DNA of 64,000 bases from Thermoanaerobacterium xylanolyticum LX-11 (GTDB lineage Bacteria; Bacillota; Thermoanaerobacteria; Thermoanaerobacterales; Thermoanaerobacteraceae). Below the pieces are notes generated by a model that was not told where the DNA came from, made no database searches, and worked only from the letters and a program-made list of their open reading frames with translations. Position 1 is the stretch's first letter. The number at the start of each line of letters is the position of its first letter. The stretch is from assembly GCF_000189775.2 (NCBI RefSeq), contig NC_015555.1:2470359-2534358 (forward strand), in the 5' to 3' direction. Below, piece after piece: positions 53,146 through 63,162 of this stretch. The translations under genes were made by a program, and so were the position numbers.

Positions 53146-54444
53146 CTATACTATCTCTTTTATATACTCTTTATTTATATAAGGAGGCAATTTTCTGCCG
53201 GCTTTTACAATAGCCATGTATGCCGTCTTAAGATCCACCATGTTTTTATTGCTGTAAATCCTGTACCTGTTCCTGTACTTTGAAGGGGTAGATATAAGCA
53301 TGATAGTATTTGCGCCAGCCATCAAAGCCTTTACTTGGGCTTCTTTGTCAACAGTGGCCAATGCAGTCGTTGCTGGAATAAAGACATTTTTTAGTACAAG
53401 TCTTGTAACAGCAACAGTTTTAAGGGTCATATCGACGCTTCCATGCGGATACGTTTCTAAAGGCGTACCTGCAGCAGGCACGAAAGGACCAATGCCCACC
53501 ATGTGAATGCCCATCTCTTTAAAGAAAAGTATATCTCTTGCAATGTCTCTCGCTGTCTGACCAGGCAGACCTATTATGTTTCCATTGCCATTTATATATC
53601 CGTTTCCCCTAAGCCATTGGCTGCATTTTACGCGGTAATCAAAGTCATCATCAGGATGTATGTTTTTAAATATCTCCCTGTTTGTAGTCTCTATTTTAAG
53701 CAAGAAGTTGTTTGCACCAGCTTCCCTAAAATGCTGGTACTCTTCTTCAGTCCTTTCACCTATGCTTAATGTTATCCGCATGTTAGTCTCTTTCTTGATT
53801 TTTCTTATTATCTCTATTATTTTATCTTCTGTATACCATGGATCTTCTCCCGATTGAAGAATAACCGTCTTTATCCCCATCTGCTTTAGTTCTTTTGCAG
53901 TTTCAACTATCTCATTTACATCCATCCTATACCTGTCAACAGTTAAATTGTCTCTCCTTAAGCCGCAGTATAGACAATTTTTTCTGCAGATATTAGAAAA
54001 TTCTATTGCAGCCCTTATGTCGACTACATCACCTACAACCGCCTTCCTCATCTCATCGGCAGCTTTGTATATAGAACTTAAGTTCTCATCACCATCGGCA
54101 CTAAGCAGCAAAACTATATCATCTTCTGTAAGCTCTATGCCTTTTTCCACTTTTTCTAAAACAGCTTTTATATCCCTATTTAATCCTTTATTTATTATTT
54201 CTAACAAGCCATCTAATTTCCTAATTTTATATGGATATATACCTTTTACTGATACGGAATTTATTTTTAGGAGCTTTTCTGCTACATCTACATTATATGC
54301 ATCAATTTTAATTGCGGTACTGCATACAGAACCGTACTCCGCCGGAGCTGGTATTAATTCTGTCTTGATGCTATTTTCCTTTAATATCTTATCTGCATTA
54401 AGCATGTGCTGCGTTGAATTGCAGATTATTATACAATATTCCAT
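53146..54444 (-). CDS. hydE: DUF3343 domain fused to HydE-type radical SAM maturase
   Basis: A 432-residue fusion. Residues 1 to about 75 (MEYCIIICNSTQHMLNADKI, IPAPAEYGSVCSTAIKI) are a DUF3343 domain, normally a separate small protein often found with cysteine desulfurases and selenium genes. The rest is a radical SAM enzyme with CRKNCLYC (Cys 153, 157, 160) and HydE traits: VILQSGEDPWYTEDKI, NGNIIGLPGQT and GIGPFVPAAGTPLE. HydE helps build the diiron site of [FeFe] hydrogenase. No hydrogenase genes are in the window. The adjacent desulfurase gives the fusion functional interest. Confidence 0.88.
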   Translation of the reverse strand: MEYCIIICNSTQHMLNADKILKENSIKTELIPAPAEYGSVCSTAIKIDAYNVDVAEKLLKINSVSVKGIYPYKIRKLDGLLEIINKGLNRDIKAVLEKVEKGIELTEDDIVLLLSADGDENLSSIYKAADEMRKAVVGDVVDIRAAIEFSNICRKNCLYCGLRRDNLTVDRYRMDVNEIVETAKELKQMGIKTVILQSGEDPWYTEDKIIEIIRKIKKETNMRITLSIGERTEEEYQHFREAGANNFLLKIETTNREIFKNIHPDDDFDYRVKCSQWLRGNGYINGNGNIIGLPGQTARDIARDILFFKEMGIHMVGIGPFVPAAGTPLETYPHGSVDMTLKTVAVTRLVLKNVFIPATTALATVDKEAQVKALMAGANTIMLISTPSKYRNRYRIYSNKNMVDLKTAYMAIVKAGRKLPPYINKEYIKEIV

Positions 54445-54507
54445 CTACATCACCTTAAATTTATTCATATACCTATATTTTATATTTATTTAGCCTTTGT
54501 TACAATA

Positions 54508-54537
54508 GAAAAATGCATTTGTTTTTACAAATGCATT
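54508..54537 (-). terminator. Terminator after parB
   Basis: AATGCATTTG (54512-54521) pairs perfectly with CAAATGCATT (54528-54537), and the minus strand continues with T5. It ends the chromosome-partitioning operon before the hydE fusion. Confidence 0.88.
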
Positions 54538-54541
54538 AAGA

Positions 54542-55381
54542 TTACCTATCTATTATAAGTTCAGTAAGTCTCGACAGATCTTCTTCACTGTAGTATTCTA
54601 TTAGTATTTTTCCCTTGTTTTTACCATGGATAATTTTAACCTTTGTACCAAAAAATCTACAAAAATTATCCTCTATCTCTTTTATATACGCATCGCTTTC
54701 TTTTCGTTTTTTCTTCTTGGACGATGTGACTTCTTTTATGAGGTTTTCAGTATCTCTCACATTTAGGTTCTTGTCCACTATTTTCTTAGCTATCATGTTT
54801 TGCTTTTCAGCGTCCTGCAAGGCTAATATGACTTTTGCATGTCCCGTCGTTATTTTGCCTTCCATCAACATATTTTGAACTTCTTCATCCAAGTTTAGGA
54901 GCCTTATGCTATTGGCAATTGACGACCTGCTTTTCCCCACCCTCTTTGATATTTCTTCCTGTGTCAGGTTGAATTGCTCCATCAGAGATTTATAAGCCTT
55001 TGCTTCATCAATTGGATTTAAGTCTTCCCTCTGAAGGTTTTCTATAAGGGCTATTTCCATCACTTTTTGATCATCAAAATCTTTCACTATAGCAGGTACT
55101 TCTTTGAGCCCAGCTAACTTTGCCGCCCTCCACCTTCTCTCACCAGCCACAATCTGATACCCAAAATCGTTCCTCCTGACTATTATAGGCTGTATAATTC
55201 CGTGTTCTTTTATGGAATCGGATAACTCTTTTAACGATTCATCATCAAAATGTTTCCTCGGCTGAAATTGATTTGGCTCAATATCTGAGATTTTGATGTT
55301 TTCGACGCCTTTTGCGCTTTCTTCATCTATCTCCGGTATAAGAGCTTGTAAACCTCTACCAAGCCCTCTTTTGTTATTCAC
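54542..55381 (-). CDS. parB: Chromosome-partitioning protein ParB/Spo0J
   Basis: ParB is a CTP-dependent clamp that loads at parS sites and organises the origin region. The protein of about 279 residues has the family start NNKRGLGRGLQALIPEIDEE, the CTP-binding ParB/Srx domain (PNQFQPRKHFDDESLKELSD, GERRWRAAKLAG, LIENLQREDLNPIDEA), a helix-turn-helix (EEISKRVGKSRSSIANSIRL) and a C-terminal dimer domain. GTG at 55381 gives the canonical start; TTG at 55402 with AAGGA upstream would add seven residues. Confidence 0.96.
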   Translation of the reverse strand: MNNKRGLGRGLQALIPEIDEESAKGVENIKISDIEPNQFQPRKHFDDESLKELSDSIKEHGIIQPIIVRRNDFGYQIVAGERRWRAAKLAGLKEVPAIVKDFDDQKVMEIALIENLQREDLNPIDEAKAYKSLMEQFNLTQEEISKRVGKSRSSIANSIRLLNLDEEVQNMLMEGKITTGHAKVILALQDAEKQNMIAKKIVDKNLNVRDTENLIKEVTSSKKKKRKESDAYIKEIEDNFCRFFGTKVKIIHGKNKGKILIEYYSEEDLSRLTELIIDR

Positions 55382-56153
55382 CTGCCTCACCGTTCCTTTC
55401 AATTAATTCCTTCGCCAATTCCTCATATGCTTCAGCACCTTTTGAATGTGGATCATAAAGAGAAATAGGCTTTCCAAAGCTTGGCGCTTCACCTAACCTT
55501 ATGTTCCTTGGTATTATGGTGCCGTACACTTTTCCCTTAAAATACTTTTTAACCTCGTCAACAACCTGTATCGATAGGTTTGTCCTGGCGTTAAACATAG
55601 TCAAAACCACACCTTCAATTTCTAAATCGTGGTTTATGTTTTTCTTTATCAAATTTATAGTGTTCATTAATTGTGTTAATCCTTCCAACGCGTAGTATTC
55701 ACATTGTATCGGAACCAAAACAGAATCCGATGCCGTCAATGCATTTATTGTCAAGAGTCCCAAAGATGGAGGACAATCGATTATAATGTAGTCAAATTCT
55801 TTTTTTATTTCATTTATGGAATTTTTAAGCCTAAATTCCCTCGACAGCATCGGCACCAGCTCTATCTCTGCACCTGCTAACTGTATGCTGGAAGGCACAA
55901 TGGTAATTCCACTCATATCTTCTAACTCTATGTATGCTTCTCTTATGTCTTTTCCTTCAATTAAAATATTATACGTAGTGCATTTAATAGATGAACTATC
56001 TATTCCAAATCCGCTGGTCATATTGCTTTGTGGATCCATATCAACGCACAGCACCTTCTTGCCAGTAGCAGATAAAGAATAGCCAAGATTTATAGTTGTC
56101 GTAGTCTTGCCAACGCCACCTTTTTGATTTGCCACAGCTATTACTTTGCCCAA
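55374..56153 (-). CDS. parA: Chromosome-partitioning ATPase ParA/Soj
   Basis: ParA is the deviant Walker ATPase partner of ParB. The 259-residue protein starts GKVIAVANQKGGVGKTTTTI with the signature KGGVGKTT, then VLCVDMDPQSNMTSG and DYIIIDCPPSLGLLTINAL. TTG at 56153 is chosen because GGGGTGAT precedes it; a longer frame upstream would run through a parS-like site. It overlaps parB and presumably forms an operon with it. Confidence 0.96.
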   Translation of the reverse strand: MGKVIAVANQKGGVGKTTTTINLGYSLSATGKKVLCVDMDPQSNMTSGFGIDSSSIKCTTYNILIEGKDIREAYIELEDMSGITIVPSSIQLAGAEIELVPMLSREFRLKNSINEIKKEFDYIIIDCPPSLGLLTINALTASDSVLVPIQCEYYALEGLTQLMNTINLIKKNINHDLEIEGVVLTMFNARTNLSIQVVDEVKKYFKGKVYGTIIPRNIRLGEAPSFGKPISLYDPHSKGAEAYEELAKELIERNGEAGE

Positions 56154-56193
56154 TTTATCACCCCGCAATTTTATCATATTTTTATTATAGCAT

Positions 56194-56209
56194 TGTTCCA
56201 TGTGGAACA
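56194..56209. promoter_or_regulatory. parS-like site upstream of parA
   Basis: TGTTCCATGTGGAACA is a near-palindrome differing from the consensus TGTTYCACGTGRAACA by one central base. It lies about 40 bases before the parA start and is the inverse complement of the site inside rsmG. It should bind ParB and may also autoregulate parAB. Confidence 0.8.
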
Positions 56210-56241
56210 AAAGTTAAATAATTGTACGGGGTGATTAAAAA

Positions 56242-57045
56242 TTACTTCTTAGGAATTCTTATCTTAAATTCAATGTAGTCATCTTCGTTAAGTTCGGTGT
56301 ATTCAGCATCGACACCTGAATTTTTCATTATTGTAATGGCTTGCTTTATTGTATTTACAAAAATTCTTATGTCTTTGTAAAACCTCATCATCTTCTTTTT
56401 TTCTTGCTTTTTATCTTCTTCCATCGTTATTTTGTTTATCATGTCTTGTACAATTTTCTCTGTTTCTTTAACATTGCACTTTTTCTTTATGATTATGTCG
56501 ATGACTTTATTTTGCATTTCCTCATCTGGAAGCCTTAAAAGAGCCCTTGCATGCCGTTCAGTCAAATTGTGCTCTATCAATTTAGCCTTTATATTATCGC
56601 TAAGCTTTAAAAGCCTTAACTTATTGGCAATGGTAGACTGGCTTTTCCCCAGCATAATGGCCAGTTTTTCCTGTGTAAGATTGTGGTCATTTATCAAATT
56701 GTAGTACCCTTCAGCTTCTTCTAAAAAATTCAAGTCTTTTCTTTGCAAATTTTCTATTAAAGCGATTACTGCAGAATCTTCATCGTACGCCTCAAAAACT
56801 ATAGCAGGAATCGTCGTAAGACCTGCTAGCTTTGATGCTCTTAGCCGTCTTTCTCCAGATATAAGCTCATACGAATTGCCATTTACGACTCTCACACTTA
56901 TTGGCTGTATCACTCCATAAGCTTTTATAGAATCGCAAAGCTCTTGCAGATTAGCAGTGTCAAAGATTTTGCGAGGCTGATATGGATTTGGTCTAATAAG
57001 GTCTATCGGCAAGTATTTTATTTCCTGCTGTTTTATCGACACCAT
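56242..57045 (-). CDS. noc: Nucleoid occlusion factor Noc (ParB family)
   Basis: A 267-residue ParB-family protein upstream of parA, the position of noc in Firmicutes. It has LPIDLIRPNPYQPRKIFDTA, GERRLRASKLAGLTTIPAIV, LIENLQRKDLNFLEEAEGYY and the helix-turn-helix QEKLAIMLGKSQSTIANKLR. Noc prevents division over the nucleoid. A membrane-targeting amphipathic N-terminus, typical of Bacillus Noc, is not obvious. ATG at 57045 follows GAGGTG by six bases. Confidence 0.88.
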   Translation of the reverse strand: MVSIKQQEIKYLPIDLIRPNPYQPRKIFDTANLQELCDSIKAYGVIQPISVRVVNGNSYELISGERRLRASKLAGLTTIPAIVFEAYDEDSAVIALIENLQRKDLNFLEEAEGYYNLINDHNLTQEKLAIMLGKSQSTIANKLRLLKLSDNIKAKLIEHNLTERHARALLRLPDEEMQNKVIDIIIKKKCNVKETEKIVQDMINKITMEEDKKQEKKKMMRFYKDIRIFVNTIKQAITIMKNSGVDAEYTELNEDDYIEFKIRIPKK

Positions 57046-57151
57046 AAAAAACACCTCTTCGTAGAACAATAGATTATATTATATATATTCTACAATAATA
57101 TCAAAATTCCTCCTATAATTCCATTATTATCCTTAATATTTTTATTAATTT

Positions 57152-57598
57152 TTATCTGTATATTTCTGGCAGTCTTATGTTTTGATCCTTAATACTTCCA
57201 TCTACGATCATCTTTTTAAGCCCTTCTGGATATATGTCTAAACTATCAAATTGTGATACGTCAATCCATTTTACATCTTTGATCACCTGGTGCTCTTTAG
57301 GTATATCAGGATCAGAGCCTAACTTCAAATCACCACCTACAATTCTGCACTTAAAGTATGTAGCGTAGTAAATAAGGTATTCTTCAAGATAACACACACT
57401 ATCAGCTACAACATCGTACCCTGTTTCTTCTTTGCATTCTCTCACCAATGCATCTACAAGGGACTCATTTTCCTCTACACGGCCTCCTGGAAAAACCCAG
57501 CCTACCTCATCTTCCGTCTGGTGTTTCACAAGAAGAACTTTGTCGTCTTTAATGATAACACCTCTTGAAACTAACAGACAAGCCCTAAAATCACTCAT
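57152..57598 (-). CDS. Nudix hydrolase
   Basis: A 148-residue Nudix protein with a complete box: GGRVEENESLVDALVRECKE followed by ETGYDV, fitting GX5EX7REUXEEXGU. The substrate is unknown; the class hydrolyses nucleoside-diphosphate derivatives. It is inserted between rsmG and noc, which are usually adjacent. Confidence 0.9.
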   Translation of the reverse strand: MSDFRACLLVSRGVIIKDDKVLLVKHQTEDEVGWVFPGGRVEENESLVDALVRECKEETGYDVVADSVCYLEEYLIYYATYFKCRIVGGDLKLGSDPDIPKEHQVIKDVKWIDVSQFDSLDIYPEGLKKMIVDGSIKDQNIRLPEIYR

Positions 57599-57615
57599 AA
57601 ATCATTACCCTTTCT

Positions 57616-58338
57616 TTAAAGTGGTGACTTTTCAATCAATTTTGGCTTTCTCGGGTATTTACTGTCAGTAGCATCCAGCTTTTTTATTAAAACAAGTTTA
57701 TGGTGAATGTCAGTGTAAGGCAATGTAACATCAAGGACATTTTCTACCTGACACCTTAAAACATTTAAGGCATTTTGCGATGCAGCTATTTCCTCATCTG
57801 TATTAGACCCTTTATACGCTATCAAATATCCATCAACTTTTGTAAAAGGTATGCAATACTCTACTAGCACATTTAGCTGTGCAACAGCTCTTGATAGTGA
57901 AATGTCGTATTTCTCCCGCAAACCGCTATCTTTGCCTAAGTCTTCTGCTCTTCCGTGTATAATTTCTACATCTTTTAAATTAAGATAGCTCACCAATTCA
58001 TCTAAAAATACTGTTCTCTTCTTTAGCGAATCAACTATAGTAAGCTTCAAAGATGGATAAAGAATTTTAAGAGGCACTGATGGAAAACCAGCACCTGCAC
58101 CTACGTCAATTATCCTTTCGCTGCCTTTTATTACCTTGCATTTTAAAGCCGTTAAGCTGTCTAAAAAGTGCTTAATGATGATTTCCCTTTCTTCTGTAAT
58201 GGCCGTTAAATTCATTTTCTCATTCCACTCTAAAAGAAGATCACTGTATTTTAAGAATTGTTCCACATGGAACATATTGAGTTCTATCCCTAAATCATTA
58301 GCACCATTTACAAGTATATCAATATATTCTCTATTCAT
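57616..58338 (-). CDS. rsmG: 16S rRNA m7G527 methyltransferase
   Basis: RsmG (GidB) methylates G527 of 16S rRNA with S-adenosylmethionine. The 240-residue protein shows MNLTAITEEREIIIKHFLDS, the SAM motif RIIDVGAGAGFPSVPLKILY and IHGRAEDLG. The N-terminal peptide NMFHVEQF is encoded by a parS-like site within the gene. It follows mnmG by four bases, in the usual mnmE-mnmG-rsmG order. Confidence 0.97.
   Translation of the reverse strand: MNREYIDILVNGANDLGIELNMFHVEQFLKYSDLLLEWNEKMNLTAITEEREIIIKHFLDSLTALKCKVIKGSERIIDVGAGAGFPSVPLKILYPSLKLTIVDSLKKRTVFLDELVSYLNLKDVEIIHGRAEDLGKDSGLREKYDISLSRAVAQLNVLVEYCIPFTKVDGYLIAYKGSNTDEEIAASQNALNVLRCQVENVLDVTLPYTDIHHKLVLIKKLDATDSKYPRKPKLIEKSPL
58259..58274. promoter_or_regulatory. 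parS-like site inside rsmG
   Basis: TGTTCCACATGGAACA lies within rsmG codons for MFHVEQ. It is the exact inverse complement of the site at 56194-56209, about 2 kb away. A parS in this position is common in Firmicutes. Confidence 0.82.
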
Positions 58339-58342
58339 ATAC

Positions 58343-60214
58343 CTATCTCCTTGACTGCAAATAAATTAAGATGACAGATATATCTGCTGGCGAAACACCA
58401 GAAATCCTCGATGCTTGACCAACAGATGTAGGCATGATGCTTTTTAATTTCTGCCTTGCCTCAATGCTTATACCTTTTATGTCATCATAATTTATCCATG
58501 ATGGAATCTTTTTATTTTCCAAAGCTTTAAACTTCTCTACTTGCTCCATTTGTTTTCTTATATATCCTTCATACTTTATGTTTATATCAATCTGAAAAGC
58601 TACATCATCTCTAATGTCATCAGGTCTATCCGAATCAATCACTTTCGACGAAACATAATCTATCTCAGGCCTTTTTAGCAAATCGTACATAGTCATCCCT
58701 GTGACGATAGGTGAACTTCCTTTTGACTTTAAATACTCATTTACATCATGACTAGGGACTATCATGGTGTTTTTCAATCTTTCCATCTCTTTCTCATACT
58801 GATCTTTCTTCATTAAAAATCTATTATATCTCTCATCATCGACTAATCCTATCTGCCTTCCTTTCTCTGTTAAGCGGAAATCGGCATTGTCCTGCCGCAA
58901 AATAAGCCTGTACTCCGCCCTTGATGTCAACATCCTGTATGGCTCATTTGTTCCTTTAGTTACAAGATCATCGATCAGTACGCCTATATATGCTTCAGAT
59001 CTATCCAAAATAAATGGCTCTCTGCCGTAATGCTTCATAGCAGCATTTATACCAGCCATAAGTCCTTGTGCAGCAGCTTCCTCATATCCTGACGTGCCGT
59101 TTACTTGACCTGCAAAAAATAGTCCTGAAATAGTCTTTAATTCTAAAGACTGTTTCAACTGAGTAGGATCTATACAGTCGTACTCAATGGCATATCCCGG
59201 CCTCATTACCTTGACATTTTCCAATCCTTTAATCGTCCTTAAAAATTCTATCTGGACATCTTCAGGCATACTTGATGACATGCCTTGAACATACATCTCA
59301 TTTGTATCTCTTCCTTCTGGCTCTATAAAAAGCTGATGCCTCAACTTGTCAGGAAACTTGACCACCTTGTCCTCAATAGATGGACAATACCTCGGTCCAA
59401 CTCCTTTTATTTCTCCACTGTAAAGAGGAGATCTGTCTATGTTTTTCATTATAACTTCATGCGTCTTCGTGTTTGTATATGTAAGCCAGCATGGGATTTG
59501 CTCAACATTTATCTCATCGTGCATGTATGAAAAAGGCGTTACCTTATCATCACCAGGTTGTATCTCCATGGCATCAAAATTTATAGATTTTTTGTCGACT
59601 CTCGCTGGCGTACCTGTCTTAAACCTCATCAATCTAATGTTAAGCCTTTCAAAGGATTTAGAAAGCTCATTAGCTGGAAACAATCCATTTGGTCCACCGC
59701 TGTAACTTACATCGCCGATGATTATCCTACCTCTTAAGTATGTGCCAGTCGTAACAATACAAGATCTGCAAAGATACCTTGCACCTGTCTTTGTAATAAC
59801 ACTTTTAACTTGTCCATCTTCCACTTCTATATCTACAACTTCTGCCTGTTTTATGTCTAAATTCTCCTGTTTCTCCAGCGTGTACTTCATATTAAATTGA
59901 TACCTTTTTTTATCCGACTGTGCCCTTAAAGCCCTTACAGCAGGGCCTTTGCTAGTATTCAAAGTCCTCTGTTGTATCAATGTTAAATCGGTATTTATGG
60001 CCATCTGGCCACCGAGTGCATCAATCTCCCTCACAAGATTAGTCTTAGCCGGACCTCCTATCGAAGGATTACACGGCATCAAAGCAATAGAATCTAAATT
60101 TATAGCAAAAGCGACTGTCTTTAAGCCAAGTCTTGCAGTGGCTAAAGCTGCCTCACATCCAGCATGGCCTAAACCTATTACAGCTACGTCATATACACCT
60201 GCATCGTATACCAT
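58343..60214 (-). CDS. mnmG: tRNA uridine-5-carboxymethylaminomethyl modification enzyme MnmG
   Basis: MnmG (GidA) with MnmE modifies U34 of certain tRNAs. The protein of about 623 residues has an FAD-binding start [20 protein letters not shown], the [20 protein letters not shown] motif, TGTYLRGRI and [20 protein letters not shown] at 60214 follows AGGTG by five bases; an upstream in-frame ATG overlaps the end of mnmE. Confidence 0.97.
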   Translation of the reverse strand: MVYDAGVYDVAVIGLGHAGCEAALATARLGLKTVAFAINLDSIALMPCNPSIGGPAKTNLVREIDALGGQMAINTDLTLIQQRTLNTSKGPAVRALRAQSDKKRYQFNMKYTLEKQENLDIKQAEVVDIEVEDGQVKSVITKTGARYLCRSCIVTTGTYLRGRIIIGDVSYSGGPNGLFPANELSKSFERLNIRLMRFKTGTPARVDKKSINFDAMEIQPGDDKVTPFSYMHDEINVEQIPCWLTYTNTKTHEVIMKNIDRSPLYSGEIKGVGPRYCPSIEDKVVKFPDKLRHQLFIEPEGRDTNEMYVQGMSSSMPEDVQIEFLRTIKGLENVKVMRPGYAIEYDCIDPTQLKQSLELKTISGLFFAGQVNGTSGYEEAAAQGLMAGINAAMKHYGREPFILDRSEAYIGVLIDDLVTKGTNEPYRMLTSRAEYRLILRQDNADFRLTEKGRQIGLVDDERYNRFLMKKDQYEKEMERLKNTMIVPSHDVNEYLKSKGSSPIVTGMTMYDLLKRPEIDYVSSKVIDSDRPDDIRDDVAFQIDINIKYEGYIRKQMEQVEKFKALENKKIPSWINYDDIKGISIEARQKLKSIMPTSVGQASRISGVSPADISVILIYLQSRR

Positions 60215-60222
60215 CCTTACAC

Positions 60223-61599
60223 CTACTTTCCAACACAAAATCTCTCAAATATTTCATTAATTAAATCCTCATTTGCAGTTTCACCAGTTATCAAACCCAA
60301 ATGATCTATTGCAGCATTTAAGTCAATCGATACAAAATCCTCCGTAAGACCACTTTCTATCGTTCTAAGGCACGACAGCAAATTTTCTTTCGCTTTAATT
60401 AAAGCATCCTTGTGTCTCATGTTTGTCAGCAAAAACTCATCGTGCGATAAACCATCAACCATAACTATGTTGTATACAGTATTTTCTAATATATCTAATC
60501 CTTCCTTTGTGAAAGATGACAGTTTCACATATTTTCCACCTGATAATTTATCGACTTCATCAATGTCAATTGCAGAAGGCAAATCGATCTTATTTAAAAT
60601 GTACAAGACTTTCTTATTCTCTATTAGTTTAAGTATATCATAGTCATCTTTCTCCAAAGGGCGTGAACTATCAAAGATAAACATTATCAAATCAGCCTTA
60701 TCTATAGCTTCCCTGCTTCTTTCAACGCCGATTCTCTCCACGATCTCATCAGTCTGCCTTATGCCTGCTGTATCTATAAGATTTATAGGTATGCCTTTTA
60801 TGCTTAAATGTTCTTCGATGATGTCTCGTGTTGTACCTGGTATATCTGTCACAATTGCTCTGTTTTCATTTAACAATGCGTTTAAAAGCGACGATTTACC
60901 CACATTAGGCTTCCCAATTATTGCTGTGTTAAGCCCTTCCCTTATGATTCTACCTTTTTCAGATGTTTTAAGTATCTCATCAATATCGCTGATTGATTTA
61001 TTAATACCATCTATAAGTTCATCATCATTAAATAGCTCCACATCTTCTTCAGGAAAATCCATAAGTGCAAATATATGTGCAATAAGCGCCACAAGATCAT
61101 TTTTTATCTTTGTGATTTTGTCCTTGACACTGCCTTTTAGCTGCATCAAAGCGTATTTATTAGAAAGGTCTGTCTTAGATCTAATTATGTCTATGACAGC
61201 TTCCGCCTGTGATATATCCAATCTTCCGTTTAAAAAAGCCCTTTTTGTAAATTCACCAGGTTCGGCAAGCCTTGCGCCATTTCTGAGTACAAGTTCCAAA
61301 ATTCTTTTAGCAGGAATATAACCACCATGGCAGTTTATCTCTACCACATCTTCTTTAGTGTAAGTATGTGGACTCTTCATGACATTTACCAAAACTTCAT
61401 CGTATATCTCGTCATTTTTCCTATCGTATATAAACCCGTAATGAACCGTATGGCTCTTTACACTGTTTAAATCTATATTTCTTTTTGCTTTAAAAATTGA
61501 AGAAGCTATCTTTACAGCATCGTTGCCGCTTATCCTTATGATGGAAATACCACCTTCACCTATTGGAGTTGAAATTGCAGCAATTGTATCATCTATCAT
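60223..61599 (-). CDS. mnmE: tRNA modification GTPase MnmE
   Basis: A 458-residue GTPase, partner of MnmG. The N-terminal tetrahydrofolate-binding domain ([20 protein letters not shown]) and helical domain surround a G domain with [33 protein letters not shown] and ILNKIDLP, and the C-terminus ends in the catalytic Cys motif FCVGK. ATG at 61599 follows GGTGG. It starts the mnmE-mnmG-rsmG cluster. Confidence 0.97.
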   Translation of the reverse strand: MIDDTIAAISTPIGEGGISIIRISGNDAVKIASSIFKAKRNIDLNSVKSHTVHYGFIYDRKNDEIYDEVLVNVMKSPHTYTKEDVVEINCHGGYIPAKRILELVLRNGARLAEPGEFTKRAFLNGRLDISQAEAVIDIIRSKTDLSNKYALMQLKGSVKDKITKIKNDLVALIAHIFALMDFPEEDVELFNDDELIDGINKSISDIDEILKTSEKGRIIREGLNTAIIGKPNVGKSSLLNALLNENRAIVTDIPGTTRDIIEEHLSIKGIPINLIDTAGIRQTDEIVERIGVERSREAIDKADLIMFIFDSSRPLEKDDYDILKLIENKKVLYILNKIDLPSAIDIDEVDKLSGGKYVKLSSFTKEGLDILENTVYNIVMVDGLSHDEFLLTNMRHKDALIKAKENLLSCLRTIESGLTEDFVSIDLNAAIDHLGLITGETANEDLINEIFERFCVGK

Positions 61600-61670
61600 A
61601 TTAACCACCAAACTTTCAAATCTTTAGTATGATAATATAACACCAATTGTTATTTTACAATAAGGTAAAA

Positions 61671-61692
61671 GAAAAAATACCCTTTTGGGTAT
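61671..61692 (-). terminator. Terminator after jag
   Basis: ATACCC (61677-61682) pairs with GGGTAT (61687-61692) over TTTT, and the minus strand continues with six T. It separates the rpmH-to-jag operon from mnmE. Confidence 0.75.
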
Positions 61693-61695
61693 CCA

Positions 61696-62316
61696 TTACT
61701 TCAAAGATATTGTCACTCTCCTATTTGGTTCATCGCCTTCGCTGAATGTCTCTATATCAGGATCATCTTGCAAAGCCAGATGAATTATTCTCCTTTCATT
61801 GGCATTCATAGGCTCTAATGTAATGCTTCTGTTTTCCTGCTTTACCTTCCTGGCAATCTTGTTTGCCAAATTTATAAGTATCTTCTCTCTTTTTTCACGA
61901 TAATTTTCCGCATCCAATAAAACCTTTTTGTGTATACCTTCTACATTGTTTTTATTTGCCACCAAAGATACAAGGTACTGCAGTGAATCTAACGTCTCCC
62001 CTCTGTACCCTATCAGCAGTCCAACACCTTTTCCCTTTAAATTCACCAATATTGTATTATCCTTTTCGCTAATATCGTATGCAACATCTATGCCCATAAA
62101 ATTTATCAAGCCATCTAAAAACCTTTTGATATTTTCCTTGAAGACATCTTTGACTATTATCTTCACTATTGCCTGTTTACCTAATAAGCCCAGAAATCCT
62201 TTACTGCCTTCGTCTATTACTTCTACATCTACCAAATCCCTCGTTATACCTAACTCTGAAAGTCCAGCATTTAAAGCCTCATCAACTGTCTTTCCTGTTT
62301 TTATTATTTCCCTCAT
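61696..62316 (-). CDS. jag: Jag/KhpB (EloR) RNA-binding protein
   Basis: A 206-residue protein with Jag_N (IKTGKTVDEALNAGLSELGI), KH (VLINLKGKGVGLLIGYRGET-like core GLLIGYRGETLDSLQYLVS) and R3H (NANERRIIHLALQDDPDIET) domains. Homologues bind RNA and control cell elongation with KhpA. It overlaps yidC by 35 bases, so the two are translationally coupled. Confidence 0.95.
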   Translation of the reverse strand: MREIIKTGKTVDEALNAGLSELGITRDLVDVEVIDEGSKGFLGLLGKQAIVKIIVKDVFKENIKRFLDGLINFMGIDVAYDISEKDNTILVNLKGKGVGLLIGYRGETLDSLQYLVSLVANKNNVEGIHKKVLLDAENYREKREKILINLANKIARKVKQENRSITLEPMNANERRIIHLALQDDPDIETFSEGDEPNRRVTISLK

Positions 62317-62938
62317 TTGAAGACTCTCCCTTCATTGGTTCGGTAGGTCTTAAAAAGATGTACTGCTGCACTATCTGAAAGATATTGCTGGTAACCCAGT
62401 ATATTCCTACACCAGCAGGTAGAGAAACAGTTATCCAAATCATAAAAGCAGACATAATTAGATTCATTGACTTCTGATTATTGTCTGTCTGAATCATCGC
62501 AGAGGAAATATACGTAGTAACACCCGACAATATCGGCAATATAAAATAAGGATCTTTTTCAGCTAAACTCTTAAGCCATAAAAATGAAGCCGTGCTAAAC
62601 GCAGGATAACTTCTAAGCATGGCAAAAAGCGGCCAAAGTATTATAAGAGGAAGCAACATCGGCAAACAACCACTCATAGGATTTACGTTCTTTTCTTTAT
62701 ATAGTTTCATCATCTCTTCATTCATCTTTTGGGGATCTTTTGCGTACTTTTTCTTGATCTCTTCAACTAAAGGGCTAATTTCTTTCATCTTTCTCATTGT
62801 TCCCATCTGTTGGACATAAAAAGGTAAAAGAATAACCCTTATGAGAATCGTAAATATGATTATAGCAACACCATAATTTCCAACAAAATCGTATATAAAT
62901 TTCAATAATTGGCCAAGGTACATACCAATTGATGCCAT
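62282..62938 (-). CDS. yidC: Membrane protein insertase YidC
   Basis: YidC/SpoIIIJ inserts membrane proteins. The 218-residue protein has five helices, beginning with FIYDFVGNYGVAIIIFTILI and a conserved Arg (LIRVILLPFYVQQMGTMRKM), then NPMSGCLPMLLPLIILWPLF and AGVGIYWVTSNIFQIVQQYI. No lipobox is visible at the N-terminus. It lies between yidD and jag. Confidence 0.96.
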   Translation of the reverse strand: MASIGMYLGQLLKFIYDFVGNYGVAIIIFTILIRVILLPFYVQQMGTMRKMKEISPLVEEIKKKYAKDPQKMNEEMMKLYKEKNVNPMSGCLPMLLPLIILWPLFAMLRSYPAFSTASFLWLKSLAEKDPYFILPILSGVTTYISSAMIQTDNNQKSMNLIMSAFMIWITVSLPAGVGIYWVTSNIFQIVQQYIFLRPTEPMKGESSNEGNNKNRKDS

Positions 62939-62952
62939 TTTAAACCTCCTAG

Positions 62953-63162
62953 CTATTTTACAGGATCGTATCCACCCGGATTAAACGGATTACACCTCAA
63001 TATCCTCCACAGAGCCATCATTCCACCCTTCAAAATGCCATACTTCATAATAGCGTCAATAGCGTATTGAGAACACGTAGGGTAAAACCTACAGGATTTT
63101 GGCTTCATGGGAGATATGAATTTTTGGTAAAACTTTATTAAATATATAAAAATGTATTTCAT
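62953..63162 (-). CDS. yidD: Membrane protein insertion efficiency factor YidD
   Basis: A 69-residue protein with the full YidD motif [20 protein letters not shown] followed by [20 protein letters not shown]. It assists YidC-dependent insertion. Its start overlaps the rnpA stop by four bases. Confidence 0.97.
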   Translation of the reverse strand: MKYIFIYLIKFYQKFISPMKPKSCRFYPTCSQYAIDAIMKYGILKGGMMALWRILRCNPFNPGGYDPVK

